Shown: positions 40,926 to 50,254, numbered from the stretch's first letter. The stretch: DNA of 64,000 nucleotides from DATFVJ01 sp963826515 (GCA_963826515.1 CAWGXI010000018.1:124001-188000), one strand, 5' to 3'. Numbers and translations: made by a program. The notes: generated by a model from the sequence alone, not told the origin.

Positions 40926-41786
40926 TCAGCGGTAGGCGTTCTCCTCGGTGGGGAACGCGCCGCAGCCGACGTCCGCGGCGAAGGACTGGGCCGCGGTACG
41001 GAGCGCGCCCGCCACGTCGGCGTACTTCTTGACGAATTTCGGCGTCCGCGCCGAGAGCCCCGCCATGTCCTGCCAGACAAGGACCTGCGCGTCGCAGTCT
41101 GGGCCGGCTCCTATCCCGATGGTCGGGATCGACAGGGAAGCCGTCACCCGGGCGGCGAGTTCCGCGGGCACGCATTCGAGCACGACGGAGAACGCGCCCG
41201 CCGCCTCGAGTGATTTGGCGTCGGCGACAAGCTGCTCGCCGTCCTCGCCGCGTCCCTGGACCCGGTAGCCACCGAACGCATGCACCGACTGCGGGGTGAG
41301 GCCAAGGTGTGCCATGACCGGGATGCCGGCCTCGACAAGTTCCTCGACCTGGTGCAGCACGCGCCGGCCGCCTTCGAGCTTGACGGCGTGGGCGCCTGAC
41401 TCCTTCATGAACCTGACAGCGGCGGCGAGCGCCACTTCGGCCGACGCCTGGTAGGACCCGAACGGCAGGTCGGCGACCACCATGGCCCTGCTGGTGCCGC
41501 GCACCACGGCGGCGGCAAGCGGGATCAGATCCTCCAGTGTCACTGGGATCGTGGAGTCGTAGCCGTAGACGACCATCGCGGCCGAGTCACCCACGAGCAG
41601 CACCGGGATGCCCGCCTCGTCGAAGACGCGGGCGGTGAGCGCGTCGTACGCGGTGAGCATCGGCCATTTCTCGCCGCGCACCTTCGCGGCCGCGATGTCG
41701 CGGACAGTCACGCGCCTGTTCGCAGTGCCGCCATAAAGCGCAGCGGGCTGACCGGATGCGGCAACGTGTGCAGTAGGAGCAGTCAT
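40926..41786 (-). CDS. panB: 3-methyl-2-oxobutanoate hydroxymethyltransferase
   Basis: A 286-residue enzyme adding a hydroxymethyl group from methylene-tetrahydrofolate to alpha-ketoisovalerate, first step of pantothenate synthesis. MLTAYDALTARVFDEAGIPVLLVGDSAAMVVYG contains the Mg-binding Asp, followed by VVADLPFGSYQAS, AHAVKLEGGRRV, VMAHLGLTPQSVHAFGGYRVQGR (His), VVLECVPAELAARVT (catalytic Glu) and TIGIGAGPDCDAQVLVWQDM. ATG 41786 has AGGAGG eight bases upstream; the ORF opens earlier but without such a site. It is isolated here, without panC or panD, and divergent from the MFS gene. Confidence 0.95.
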   Translation of the reverse strand: MTAPTAHVAASGQPAALYGGTANRRVTVRDIAAAKVRGEKWPMLTAYDALTARVFDEAGIPVLLVGDSAAMVVYGYDSTIPVTLEDLIPLAAAVVRGTSRAMVVADLPFGSYQASAEVALAAAVRFMKESGAHAVKLEGGRRVLHQVEELVEAGIPVMAHLGLTPQSVHAFGGYRVQGRGEDGEQLVADAKSLEAAGAFSVVLECVPAELAARVTASLSIPTIGIGAGPDCDAQVLVWQDMAGLSARTPKFVKKYADVAGALRTAAQSFAADVGCGAFPTEENAYR

Positions 41787-41996
41787 GACGGAAACCTCCT
41801 GGCCTCGAGGCGCCCTTGCTGGCGTCCCCGGACGCTTCGAGCATGACATGTCCTGAACTGGCATCCAACCCCCGTGCGCGGCTGCGGGCCAACTCAGGAC
41901 TTCCGGCCCTCAAGCCCGGAATAGATTCCGAGACAGGACCGTTCCGTATCGCTGAAGCTTGTTACGGGACGCGCCTCTCCAAACTTGAAAGACATC

Positions 41997-43679
41997 ATGC
42001 CTGAGCACAGCACTGCTTCAGGCGGGCGCATCGCCCCCGGAGCAATACCCCAGACTCCGGCGCACGCCGCCGCGCAGTCCGTGACATCCGCACGGGTGTA
42101 TCGTCGCCGCTGGCTGATTCTCGGTGTCCTGGTTGTCGGACTGCTCGTCATCGTCCTCGACAACACCGTCCTGAACATCGCGCTGAAGACCATCGCGGAT
42201 CCGAGGGGTGGCCTGGGCGCGACTCAGAGCCAGCTCGAATGGGCGATCAACTCCTACACGCTGATGTTCGCCGGCCTATTGTTCACGTTCGGTGTGCTCG
42301 GCGACCGCATCGGGCGCAGGCGGATGCTCATCATCGGCCTGCTCCTTTTCGGTGTCGCGTCGCTGCTTTCCGCATATTCACACACGCCTGATCAGCTGAT
42401 CGCGGCTCGGGCGGCCATGGGCTTCGGCGGTGCCGCGGTCATGCCGCAGACGCTGTCCATCATCTCGAACGTGTTCGATCCTCGTGAGCGCGGCCGGGCC
42501 ATCGCCATCTGGGCCGCCGCCGTCGGCGCCGGGATCGCCATCGGGCCGGTCCTCGGCGGCCTGCTGCTCAACCACTTCTGGTGGGGCTCGGTCTTCCTGA
42601 TCAACGTGCCGATCGTCGCGGTCGGCGCGCTCCTCGTGCTGCTCATCGTCCCCGAGTCGCGCAACCCCGACCCAGGGAAGGTCGACGTCCTCGGTGTGCT
42701 GCTGTCCGTTGCCGGGCTCGTGCTCGTGGTCTACGGGATCATCCAGGGCGGGGACACGGGTTCGTGGCTGCGGCTTGATGTGCTCGGCCCCGTCGTCGGC
42801 GGGCTGGCGGTACTCGTCGTGTTCGGCTGGCACGAGTCCCGGATCAGTCACCCGTCGCTGGATGTCCGGCTGTTCCGCGACCCGCGCCTGTCCGCATCCG
42901 TCGGCGCTATCGGGCTCGTGTTCTTCGCGCTGGCCGGCGCGATCTTCTTCATCAGCTTCTACATGCAGAACGTCCGTGGTTACAGCCCGCTTGACGCCGG
43001 GCTGCTGACGCTGCCGCTCGCCGCGGGGCAGATGCTGTTCTCGCCACGCAGCGCGACGCTGGTGCGGAGGTTCGGGGCCAAGGCCGTGACAACGACTGGC
43101 ATGCTGCTGGTCGCCGCGGCACTGGGCGGCTACTACCTCCTTGGCGTGGACACCCCGATCTGGGTACTCGGCGTCCTGTTCTTCGTCCAGGGCGCCGGGA
43201 TGGCCAACGTGATGCCGCCCGCCACCGAGGCTGTGATGTCGGTGCTGCCGCGCGAGCGCGCTGGGGCGGGTTCGTCGCTGAACAACACCGCACGCCAGGT
43301 GGCCGTCGCGCTCGGTGTCGCCGTGCTCGGCTCGATCCTCGCTCAGGTTTACCGTGGTCAGCTAAGCCCTTCCCTGGGCGGCCTGCCGGCCGGGGCGCGG
43401 GGGACCGCGACCGCCTCGATCGCGGGCGCGCAGGCTGTCGCGCAGCAGCTAGGCCCGGCAGGCAACCGGCTGCTCGTCCCGGCGAACGAAGCGTTCGTGC
43501 AAGCCATGCACGTCACCTCGCTCATCTCGGCCGCCATCGCGCTGGTGGGCGCCGCCGTGGTGTTCATCTGGATGCCCGGGTTGGGTGGCCGCGCCGAGGC
43601 GCGCCAGGAGGGCAGCGAAGGCGTGCAGAATCAGGTGCACGAAGTGCACGAAACGGCCACCGAGCCAGCGGCCGTGTAA
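41997..43679 (+). CDS. MFS multidrug transporter, DHA2 (14-TM EmrB/QacA) family
   Basis: A 560-residue proton-driven exporter with about 14 membrane helices. Motifs: LVIVLDNTVLNIALKTI (helix 1, motif D), FTFGVLGDRIGRRRMLIIGL (motif A), ARAAMGFGGAAVMPQTLSII, RGRAIAIWAAAVGAGIAIGP (motif C) and AGAGSSLNNTARQVAVALGVAV late in the protein. A periplasmic loop before the last helix and a charged C-terminal tail are normal. It probably exports a hydrophobic drug or metabolite. ATG 41997 is used; a TTG at 41985 would add four residues. The TetR gene 12 bp downstream is the likely regulator. Confidence 0.92.
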   Translation: MPEHSTASGGRIAPGAIPQTPAHAAAQSVTSARVYRRRWLILGVLVVGLLVIVLDNTVLNIALKTIADPRGGLGATQSQLEWAINSYTLMFAGLLFTFGVLGDRIGRRRMLIIGLLLFGVASLLSAYSHTPDQLIAARAAMGFGGAAVMPQTLSIISNVFDPRERGRAIAIWAAAVGAGIAIGPVLGGLLLNHFWWGSVFLINVPIVAVGALLVLLIVPESRNPDPGKVDVLGVLLSVAGLVLVVYGIIQGGDTGSWLRLDVLGPVVGGLAVLVVFGWHESRISHPSLDVRLFRDPRLSASVGAIGLVFFALAGAIFFISFYMQNVRGYSPLDAGLLTLPLAAGQMLFSPRSATLVRRFGAKAVTTTGMLLVAAALGGYYLLGVDTPIWVLGVLFFVQGAGMANVMPPATEAVMSVLPRERAGAGSSLNNTARQVAVALGVAVLGSILAQVYRGQLSPSLGGLPAGARGTATASIAGAQAVAQQLGPAGNRLLVPANEAFVQAMHVTSLISAAIALVGAAVVFIWMPGLGGRAEARQEGSEGVQNQVHEVHETATEPAAV

Positions 43680-43691
43680 GGATGTGACACA

Positions 43692-44318
43692 ATGACCAGC
43701 GCAGGCATGGACTCCGTTGTCGTGGCTGACGCACCGGGCGCCGCCCGCCGTCCCGGGCGGCCCCGAAGTGAGGAGGCCGACCGGGCGATCATCGACGCCG
43801 CGCTCGATCTGTTCGCGGAGTCGGGCGCAGGGGGCCTTGGCATCGAGGCCGTGGCCGCCCGGGCTGGCGTCGGCAAGAGCACGATCTACCGGCGCTGGCC
43901 GGGTAAGGAAGAACTGCTCGTCGACGCGCTCGCCACGCTGAAGGCCCCGCTGCCCGAGCCGTCGGGCGAGTCGGTGCGCGATGACCTGGTCGCGTTGCTC
44001 CGGGTCATGTGCGAAGACGCCGCCGACCCGAGGCGGGTCCGTGCGTCCGCGCTGCTGCACGGGGAGGGCATCAAGTACCCGCGGCTGATGGAAAGGTTCA
44101 CCGCGTCGGTCGTCGAACCACGCCGTGAGGTGTTCAGGAGTGTGCTGCGCCGCGGCATGCAGACCGGTGAACTGCGCGGCGACCTCGACATCGAGGCGGC
44201 GCTGTTCATGATGACGGGCGCCATCCAGGCCATGGCGCGGTGCGGTGTCGAGCCAATTCCGGTCACTTATGCGGACCGGATCGTCGACGAGTTGCTCCAG
44301 GGCCTGACACCCCGCTGA
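43692..44318 (+). CDS. TetR/AcrR-family regulator
   Basis: A 208-residue repressor. The helix-turn-helix lies in about residues 28-75: ADRAIIDAALDLFAESGAGG, LGIEAVAARAGVGKSTIYRRW, then PGKEELLVDAL. The C-terminal ligand domain is typical of the TetR_C_11-like group (DDLVALLRVMCEDAADPRR, ALFMMTGAIQAMARCG). It follows the MFS gene by 12 bp on the same strand, so it probably represses the pair in response to the exported compound. The two GAGGCC/GGCCGA-rich ends of the MFS leader offer no clear operator to my eye. Confidence 0.9.
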   Translation: MTSAGMDSVVVADAPGAARRPGRPRSEEADRAIIDAALDLFAESGAGGLGIEAVAARAGVGKSTIYRRWPGKEELLVDALATLKAPLPEPSGESVRDDLVALLRVMCEDAADPRRVRASALLHGEGIKYPRLMERFTASVVEPRREVFRSVLRRGMQTGELRGDLDIEAALFMMTGAIQAMARCGVEPIPVTYADRIVDELLQGLTPR

Positions 44319-44344
44319 ACGGGCGCCGCGTCGCGCGCAGGGGT

Positions 44345-45030
44345 ATGAGCCCGCGGGGCGGTCGGATGGCTGGGCGTCTGCCTGTGGGTACACGTCAAGT
44401 TCTGTCCGTGGGCTGCGGCACGACACCGGACCAGGCATTCGACGGCGTCAACCCCGCGCACTGGTACGTCGCGTCCTACCTCACCGTGGTCATCGCGGCC
44501 ACCGGCCTGGTGATGCTGCCGGTCCACATGGCCTCCTATCGCGAGCGCGGAGTGCTGCGGCGCTTCGCCGCGGCCGGCTTCCCGCGCTGGTCGTTCGCGA
44601 TCGCCGAACTCGTCATGGGACTGGCGATGATCATGCTCGCTGCGGCGCTGCTGCTCGCCGTCGCGGCCCCGGTCTACGGCATACCGCCGGTCGAGCACTG
44701 GTGGCGGGTGCTCGTGGGGGTCGTTTTCGGCGCGGTGGGTTTCGTCAGCATCGGTGTGCTCCTCCGCTCGCTCCTCCCGTCGGCACGGTCGGCGCAGGCC
44801 GTAGGACTGCTCCTGTTCTTCCCTTCCTTCCTGCTCGGCGCGGGCGGCCCGCCGCCGCACGTGATGGGATCGGCGCTGCGGCAGGTGGCCGACGTGCTTC
44901 CGGTGACCCTGGTGACCAACTCCATCCGCGTACATGGCTCGGCCTCGGCAACTCCACCGGCACGATGATCGAGGTGGTGGCGCTGTCCATCACGGCATTC
45001 GCCGTGGCCGCTCGCCGGGCAGCGCTCTGA
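44345..45030 (+). pseudogene. ABC-2-type permease remnant, N-truncated and frameshifted
   Basis: The frame TTPDQAFDGVNPAHWYVASY, LTVVIAATGLVMLPVHMASYR, GVLRRFAAAGFPRWSFAIAE and VGVVFGAVGFVSIGVLLRSL with LLLFFPSFLLGAGGPPPHVM corresponds to the second to sixth membrane helices of a drug-type ABC-2 permease. The usual first 40-50 residues are missing, and near 44935 a frame change separates the last piece, WLGLGNSTGTMIEVVALSIT, ending at TGA 45030. No ATPase gene remains nearby. The intact ancestor would have been an exporter subunit, maybe with the adjacent two-component system. Confidence 0.75.
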
Positions 45031-45079
45031 CCGGACCCGGTCATGTTGGACACTCGTAGCATGCGCGGCGTGCCCGGTC

Positions 45080-45655
45080 GTGGCGGCGTGCGCGCTGGTG
45101 GTGACCGTCGCCGCGGCGCTGCTCATGGATCCCGGCCGGCCGGCGCTGCCGCCGGTCTTCGCCGCGCTGTCCGCGGCCGGTATGGCCGTGCTCGGCAGCG
45201 GCAGCTCCTCCGACGTCGGCTGGTTCGGCGTCTGCGTCCTCGTCGGGTGGTGCGCGTTCACCGCGAGCACGCGTGCCACCGCCGCGTTGTGGGCCGCATT
45301 TGTGATGATGTTCGGCCTCGAGTGGCTGTTAACGACCGACGACCTCGGCTGGGCGTGCTGGATCGCCGGCACCACGTTCGCGGCATTCGCCTGCCTGCTC
45401 GCGCGCCGGCAGCGGGACCTCACCGAACGGCTGCGGAACGCCCAGGCGGGGCTGGCCGACCGGGTACGCGCCGAGGAACGCAACCGCATCGCCCGAGAGT
45501 TGCACGACGTGATCGCGCACTCGCTGACCGTCTCGCTGCTGCACGTGTCGAGCGCGCGCCTCGCGGTGGAGGAGGACCCCGCGGAAGCTGTGCGGGCACT
45601 TGCCGAAGCCGAGCGCCTCGGCCGTGACTGCCTTACCGAGGTCCGGCAGCCGGCC
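45080..45655 (+). pseudogene. NarL-type sensor histidine kinase, truncated
   Basis: Four to five hydrophobic segments (for example AACALVVTVAAALLM, VCVLVGWCAFTAS, ALWAAFVMMFGLEWLL, CWIAGTTFAAFACLL) precede a HisKA_3 dimerisation helix, RVRAEERNRIARELHDVIAHSLTVSLLHVSSARL, whose His in ELHDVIAHS is the phosphorylation site. At about 45655, after GRDCLTEVR, similarity stops; the entire ATPase domain is missing and the frame runs into unrelated Arg-rich sequence. The fragment abuts the response-regulator remnant, so a deletion removed the kinase C-terminus. Confidence 0.8.
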
Positions 45656-45726
45656 CGGCGGACGGCGGCTGGCGGGACCGGGCAGAGCTTCCGCTGCAGC
45701 CAGCAACGCGCCCGGCGGCGTACCCG

Positions 45727-46006
45727 TGATCCGTGTCCTGCTGGTAGACGACCAGGAACTGATCCGCACCGGCCTGCGCGGCATCCCGCGGGCCCGGTTC
45801 GGCTTCGAGATCGTCGGAGAGTGTGCCGGCGGGCGCGGCGTCGGGGCGGCGGTAGCGAAGCCCAACCCCGGATGTCCAGCGAGGGCACCATCAAGACACA
45901 TGTGAGCCACATCTTCGCCAAGCTGCAGCTACCCGACCGCGCCGCTGCGATCGTCTTCGCCTTCGACCACGGGCTGGTCGCCCCGTCGCCACGCCGGCAG
46001 CTGTAA
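45727..46006 (+). pseudogene. NarL/FixJ response regulator with internal deletion
   Basis: GTG 45727 starts VIRVLLVDDQELIRTGLRGI, the receiver's acidic pocket and first helix, then FGFEIVGECAGG; the phospho-acceptor Asp, the rest of the receiver and most of the LuxR helix-turn-helix are missing. After a frame change at about 45870 the C-terminal recognition helix remains: EGTIKTHVSHIFAKLQLPDR followed by AAAIVFAFDHGLV. Together with the kinase fragment it is the wreck of one two-component system. Confidence 0.8.
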
Positions 46007-46070
46007 CCCGCGTGCGCACGTCACTCCCATCTGGAGAAGGCCGCACGGAAGTATCGCCCGCACGGAAATA

Positions 46071-47900
46071 TCAATTGCCGGGGCGGCGCTCGCGCCAGCG
46101 GCTGGTTATCGGCAGCCGCCGGTCACGGCCGAAGTTCTTCGGCGTGATCTTCGGCCCAGGCGGGTACTGGCGCCGCTTGTACTCGGCGGCGTCGACCATC
46201 CTGATCACACGTTCCACCAGGTCAGGCTCGTACCCGGCGGCCACGAGCTGCAGCGCGCCCAGGTCCTTGACCACGTAGTCGTCGAGCAGGCTGTCGAGCA
46301 CCTCGTAGTCGGGCAGCGTGTCGGAGTCGAGCTGGCCTGGCGCAAGTTCCGCGCTCGGTGGTTTGACAATCGAGTTCTCAGGAATGGGCGGTGTCTCGCC
46401 GCGCTCGCGCGCACGGTCGTTACGCCAGCGCGACAGCTCCCACACCAGCGTCTTCGTCACGTCCTTGATCGGCGCGAAACCGCCCGCCGAGTCCCCGTAG
46501 AGCGTCGAGTAGCCGGTGGCGAGCTCACTCTTGTTCCCTGTGGTCAGTACCAGGTGGTTGTGCTCATTGCTCAGCGCCATCAGCGTGGTGCCGCGGACGC
46601 GCGCCTGCAGGTTCTCGGCGGCCAGTCCATGCAGGTCAAGCTCGCGCCCGAACGCAGCAACGATCCCGGCGATCGGCACCGTCACCGCGTGCAGGCCCTG
46701 CCGCTTGACCAGGTCCTCCGCGTCGCTGACCGAATGGGCGCTCGAGTACCTGCTCGGCATCAGCGCCACGTGTACCCGCTGGGCGCCAAGCGCGTCCGCC
46801 GCGATGGTCGCCGTCAGCGCCGAGTCGATACCGCCGGAAAGGCCGAGGATCACCGAGCCGAAGCCGTTCTTACGCGCATAGTCGCGGACCCCGGTGACCA
46901 GGGCGCTGTACACCTCCGCCAGGTCGTCAAGGCGGGGCAGGCACTCGTTAACTGGCGTGTCGCCGCGCGGCAGCCGTTCGGGATCAGCGTCAACCGCACC
47001 TTCCGGCGCCGGCAGCGTGAGCCGGTGGATCGTGATCACGGTGCCGTCCCGTGCGTCGGCGGGACTGGCGCCGTCGGCGAGGGCCGAATCGGCGGCCGGC
47101 AGTTCCAGGTCCGCGACGACAAGCGCGTCCTCGAACTGCGGCCCGCGGGCGATCAGGGCGCCCGTCGCGTCCACCACAAGCGAGTCGCCGTCGAACACAA
47201 GCTCGTCCTGGCCGCCGGTCATGTTCACGTAGCCGAGCGCCGCCCCGGCCTCGCGCGCGCGGCGGGCGCAAAGCTCCAGGCGCACGTCGTCCTTGCCGCG
47301 CTCGTAGGGTGAGGCGTTCGGGACAACGAGCAGCGCCGCCCCGGCCTGCCTGGTGACCGCCACCGGTCCGCCGTCCTGCCACAGGTCCTCGCAGACCGCG
47401 ATCGCGATGTCCACGGGGCCGCCGGCGCCGTCCCGCTCCGCCTCCAGCCGGAACACCGGCAGCGTGTCGCCAGGGACGAAATACCTGTACTCGTCGAACA
47501 CGCCGTAGTTGGGCAGGTGATGCTTGGCGCTGCGGGCCGCCACCCGGCCCTGGTAAATGAGCGCCGCGGCGTCCAGCGGCGCGCCAGCCGGCTGGCCGGT
47601 ACGCGGCGCGGCGCCGGTGCGCCTGTCCAGGTAGCCGACGACGACCGCGAGGTCGCCAAGGCCGCAGGCGGCCAGCCGCGCCGCGACGTCATCAAGCGCT
47701 GCTACCGAGGCATCCACGAAGGACGCGCGCAGGGCAAGATCCTCCACCGGGTAGCCGGTGAGCATCATCTCGGGGAACACCGCGACGCGCGCGCCCGCCT
47801 CGGCAGCGCTGCGCGACCAGTCAAGTACGAGACCGGCGTTTGTCTCCAGGTCTCCGACCGTGGCATTCACCTGTGCGAGGGCGATCCTTAGCCGGGTCAC
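46071..47900 (-). CDS. nadE: Glutamine-dependent NAD+ synthetase
   Basis: A 609-residue two-domain enzyme. The N-terminal glutaminase (nitrilase fold, residues 1-270) has the triad in VFPEMMLTGYP (Glu), SAKHHLPNYGVFDEYRYF (Lys) and IAVCEDLWQDGG (Cys). The C-terminal synthetase (about 320-609) has the ATP pyrophosphatase loop LGLSGGIDSALTATIAADAL, YSSAHSVSDAEDL, LTTGNKSELATGYSTLYGDS and RRLPITSRWRER at the end. It amidates deaminonicotinic adenine dinucleotide to NAD+ using glutamine-derived ammonia through an internal tunnel. Length and motifs are intact; ATG 47900 begins the first strand directly. Convergent with the two-component wreck. Confidence 0.95.
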   Translation of the reverse strand: MTRLRIALAQVNATVGDLETNAGLVLDWSRSAAEAGARVAVFPEMMLTGYPVEDLALRASFVDASVAALDDVAARLAACGLGDLAVVVGYLDRRTGAAPRTGQPAGAPLDAAALIYQGRVAARSAKHHLPNYGVFDEYRYFVPGDTLPVFRLEAERDGAGGPVDIAIAVCEDLWQDGGPVAVTRQAGAALLVVPNASPYERGKDDVRLELCARRAREAGAALGYVNMTGGQDELVFDGDSLVVDATGALIARGPQFEDALVVADLELPAADSALADGASPADARDGTVITIHRLTLPAPEGAVDADPERLPRGDTPVNECLPRLDDLAEVYSALVTGVRDYARKNGFGSVILGLSGGIDSALTATIAADALGAQRVHVALMPSRYSSAHSVSDAEDLVKRQGLHAVTVPIAGIVAAFGRELDLHGLAAENLQARVRGTTLMALSNEHNHLVLTTGNKSELATGYSTLYGDSAGGFAPIKDVTKTLVWELSRWRNDRARERGETPPIPENSIVKPPSAELAPGQLDSDTLPDYEVLDSLLDDYVVKDLGALQLVAAGYEPDLVERVIRMVDAAEYKRRQYPPGPKITPKNFGRDRRLPITSRWRERRPGN

Positions 47901-48085
47901 GCATTCAGCTTAGAGCGCCGGCAGGTGGACACCAGATCCCGCGGATGGGGGGCATCTTCACCTCGCCGGCGCGCCGGCGGCGCTCGCGGTCGCCTCCGAT
48001 CAGGCGCGCCCCCCCGTGGGCCAGGTCCTCGACCACGAGTAGTACAGCGCGTTGTCCCTCGGGCTACTGGCTGGGACCGGGGCGT

Positions 48086-48292
48086 GTGATCGGCGGCTGG
48101 CTGCCCTGCGACTGCCCGTGCGCCCGGCAAGGGCACGACGCCTTGGTCACGCCTGCCGTCGGTGCCCTGGCCTGCCAGGACGACGGGCGTGACGTGGTCC
48201 GCTACTGGCGGCCGCATAGAGCCGAGCAGGTCGTGCCGGGTGTCGCCGGGGACCTGGTCGTGGGGGACCTGGGTCCCATGAGGCAGGTTTGA
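48086..48292 (+). CDS. Small CxC-GH-C protein (YxPPH-type), intact paralogue
   Basis: GTG 48086 opens VIGGWLPCDCPCARQGHDAL, then CQDDGRDVVRYWRPHRAEQV. The pattern GWxPCDC, GH, C, GR, Y, PH suggests a small zinc-binding fold (CxC plus His/Cys). A decayed relative at 53791-53945 shares it. The frame is open well upstream (to 47840), but the family resemblance begins exactly at GTG 48086; a GACCGGGG stretch nearby is a weak ribosome binding site. It stands between nadE and the LysM gene. I do not recognise a named family. Function unknown. Confidence 0.55.
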   Translation: MIGGWLPCDCPCARQGHDALVTPAVGALACQDDGRDVVRYWRPHRAEQVVPGVAGDLVVGDLGPMRQV

Positions 48293-48373
48293 CTTGTGGG
48301 AAAATGGGGTACCGTGGGCGACTTGTGCAGGAGTGTCCTGTTCTGAACGAACACCCAAGGAAGGAATCGCCTA

Positions 48374-48883
48374 GTGATTGCCGCACTAGCAGCCACCACG
48401 ATCGTCGTCCAGCCCGGCCAGACCCTCAGCGGGATCGCCGCCAATGCCGGGGAGTCCCTGGCCTCCATCGAGGCCGCCAACCCGCAGATCCCAAACCCGA
48501 ACCTCATCTATCCGGGTCAGGTGATCCAAGTCGGAGGCGCGGAGACGGACGGGGCCCCTGCCCCGGCGCCGATCCCCAGCCAGGGCGACGCCAGTAACGG
48601 GACCAGCGCCGCTGTGGCAGCCCCAGCGCCCGCACAGGCCAGCCAGGTTGCCAATCCTGGCAGCTTCCAGGGCTGCGTCATCCAGCAGGAGTCGGGCGGC
48701 AACGCCCAGGTGATGAACAGCTCTGGGCACTACGGCCTGTACCAGTTCGACTACTCCACCTGGGTCGCCAATGGTGGCAGCCCCGGCGACTTCGGGAACG
48801 CGAGCGCCGCCGAGCAGTCCTCGGTGTTCAACCAAGCGTACAGCTCTTCCGGCAGTGCCCCGTGGGCCGGGGACGGCTGCTGA
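48374..48883 (+). CDS. LysM plus transglycosylase-like (Rpf-like) protein
   Basis: A 169-residue wall-associated protein. Residues about 9-52 are a LysM domain (TTIVVQPGQTLSGIAANAGE, then ANPQIPNPNLIYPGQVIQVG) that binds peptidoglycan glycans. After an Ala/Pro/Gln linker, residues about 97-169 are a transglycosylase-like domain (GCVIQQESGGNAQVMNSSGH, YGLYQFDYSTWVANGGSPGD, AEQSSVFNQAY) containing the catalytic Glu in QQESGG, as in resuscitation-promoting-factor relatives. GTG 48374 has GGAAGGAA six bases upstream. Only eight residues precede the LysM, so no full signal peptide is visible; either export differs or the signal was lost. Confidence 0.85.
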   Translation: MIAALAATTIVVQPGQTLSGIAANAGESLASIEAANPQIPNPNLIYPGQVIQVGGAETDGAPAPAPIPSQGDASNGTSAAVAAPAPAQASQVANPGSFQGCVIQQESGGNAQVMNSSGHYGLYQFDYSTWVANGGSPGDFGNASAAEQSSVFNQAYSSSGSAPWAGDGC

Positions 48884-49280
48884 GCCCCAGGGCCTTGGGC
48901 GGGCAGGGCCTCAGGCGGAGGACTACGAGCCCCAGGGCTTTAGCCGGGCCGCAATCGTGCGCCGCACACGGAGCCTGCGGTCGCTGGCCCACTCGGACGG
49001 CCCGGAATCAGCCGTGGACGCCATCGCCCGGAGTACCGGACAGCGCGGTGGGATGTCCAGCCGTACCATCCCGAGGTCTGGATCGAGAAGGAACCCCCTG
49101 GCCGGCGTCATCCAGCGGGTCTGCCGCGCATGTCGAGGGCGGCGGCCAGGGAGGTTCCGGATCGACCAGGCCCCGCCACCCCCGGGTCTCGCCCCGCCGC
49201 GCACCATGATTGAGGAAAGCGTAGTCCCCCTAACCAGACGGTCCCGAGCCTCAACGACGCGCGACCACGGAGGTGGGAAG
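48884..49280. other. Intergenic region between the LysM and lactonase genes
   Basis: Nearly 400 bp. The lactonase frame is open across it on the plus strand, but the translation is Arg/Pro/Ser-rich without family similarity, and a minus-strand frame (48923-49288) is equally unconvincing. I see no hairpin or repeat of note. It presumably carries the lactonase promoter. Confidence 0.4.
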
Positions 49281-50243
49281 GTGACCAACGCTGCTCGCCC
49301 GGATGTCGTGATCCGGGCAGATGCGGAGACAGGCGAGGGGCCGGTTTGGGACTACCGGACGGGCGAACTTGCCTGGGTGGACATTCCCCGTGGCATCTTG
49401 CACCGCTCCAAGGTCGGCCCTGCGGCGGCCGGGCCTGCGGCGGCCGGGCCTGCGGCAGCCGGGCCTGCGGCGGGTCCTGGGACTGCCAGTGGCGAACTTG
49501 GCACAGCCGTCCATGGCGCCGTCACGGACCGGGCGGTTGCCGTGGGCATGATGCTCGGCGCGGCCGTGCCCGACAACGCAGCCGGGTGGGCGGCCGCAGT
49601 CGAGGACGGCTTCGGCCTCATCGACGCAGATGGCCACCTGGACCTGCTCGACCTGGCCCTTCCCGAAGCCGCCAGGCGGATGAACGACGGCGCCTGCGAC
49701 AGTCACGGCCGGCTGTGGGCTGGCAGTCTCATGAAGTCCTTCGACCCCGGCGCGGGAAGACTGCACTGCTGGGTGCACGGGCAGCCGTCCCGGGTCGTCA
49801 TCGATGGCCTGACCTTGCCGAACGGGATCGGCTGGAGCGGCGACGCCGCGCGCATGTACTTGGCCGAAACCAGCCAGCGGGTGGTGTTCGCTTACGAGTT
49901 CGACCTCGATGACGGCCGCCTCGGCGCGCGGCAACCGTTCATCGAGGTGCCAGCGGCCAATGGCCAGCCCGACGGCCTGTGCGTGGACGAGGACGGCTGC
50001 GTGTGGGTCGCGCAGTGGGGCGGCTGGCAGGTGTGCAGGTACGATCCGGGCGGCCGGCTGATGCTGACCGTCGAGTTTCCGGTGGCTCAGCCGAGCAGTT
50101 GCGCATTCGGCCCGGATACCACGCTCTATGTCACCTCGGCGCGGGAGGGCCTGCCGCCTGGTCATGGCCAACCGCTCGCCGGCTCGGTCTTCGCCTTCGA
50201 CGCTGGGGTGCGCGGCGCGCCCGTCGGGACTTTCCGCCTGTGA
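49281..50243 (+). CDS. SMP-30/gluconolactonase family protein
   Basis: A 320-residue six-bladed beta-propeller lactonase. VVIRADAETGEGPVWDYRTG (Glu18-type metal ligand), ELAWVDIPRGILHR, RMNDGACDSHGRLWAGSLM (Asn/Asp ligands) and LTLPNGIGWSGDAARMYLAE, DGLCVDEDGCVWVAQWGGWQ (Asp ligand) with TLYVTSAREGL are the family's blades. It hydrolyses a sugar lactone such as gluconolactone, perhaps for the hexuronate or pentose routes. Residues about 52-70 are a low-complexity GPAAA insertion encoded by a 15-bp tandem repeat (49430-49475) in a loop. GTG 49281 has GGAGG nine bases upstream; sequence before it is not homologous. Confidence 0.9.
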   Translation: MTNAARPDVVIRADAETGEGPVWDYRTGELAWVDIPRGILHRSKVGPAAAGPAAAGPAAAGPAAGPGTASGELGTAVHGAVTDRAVAVGMMLGAAVPDNAAGWAAAVEDGFGLIDADGHLDLLDLALPEAARRMNDGACDSHGRLWAGSLMKSFDPGAGRLHCWVHGQPSRVVIDGLTLPNGIGWSGDAARMYLAETSQRVVFAYEFDLDDGRLGARQPFIEVPAANGQPDGLCVDEDGCVWVAQWGGWQVCRYDPGGRLMLTVEFPVAQPSSCAFGPDTTLYVTSAREGLPPGHGQPLAGSVFAFDAGVRGAPVGTFRL

Positions 50244-50254
50244 CCGTGATGTCC

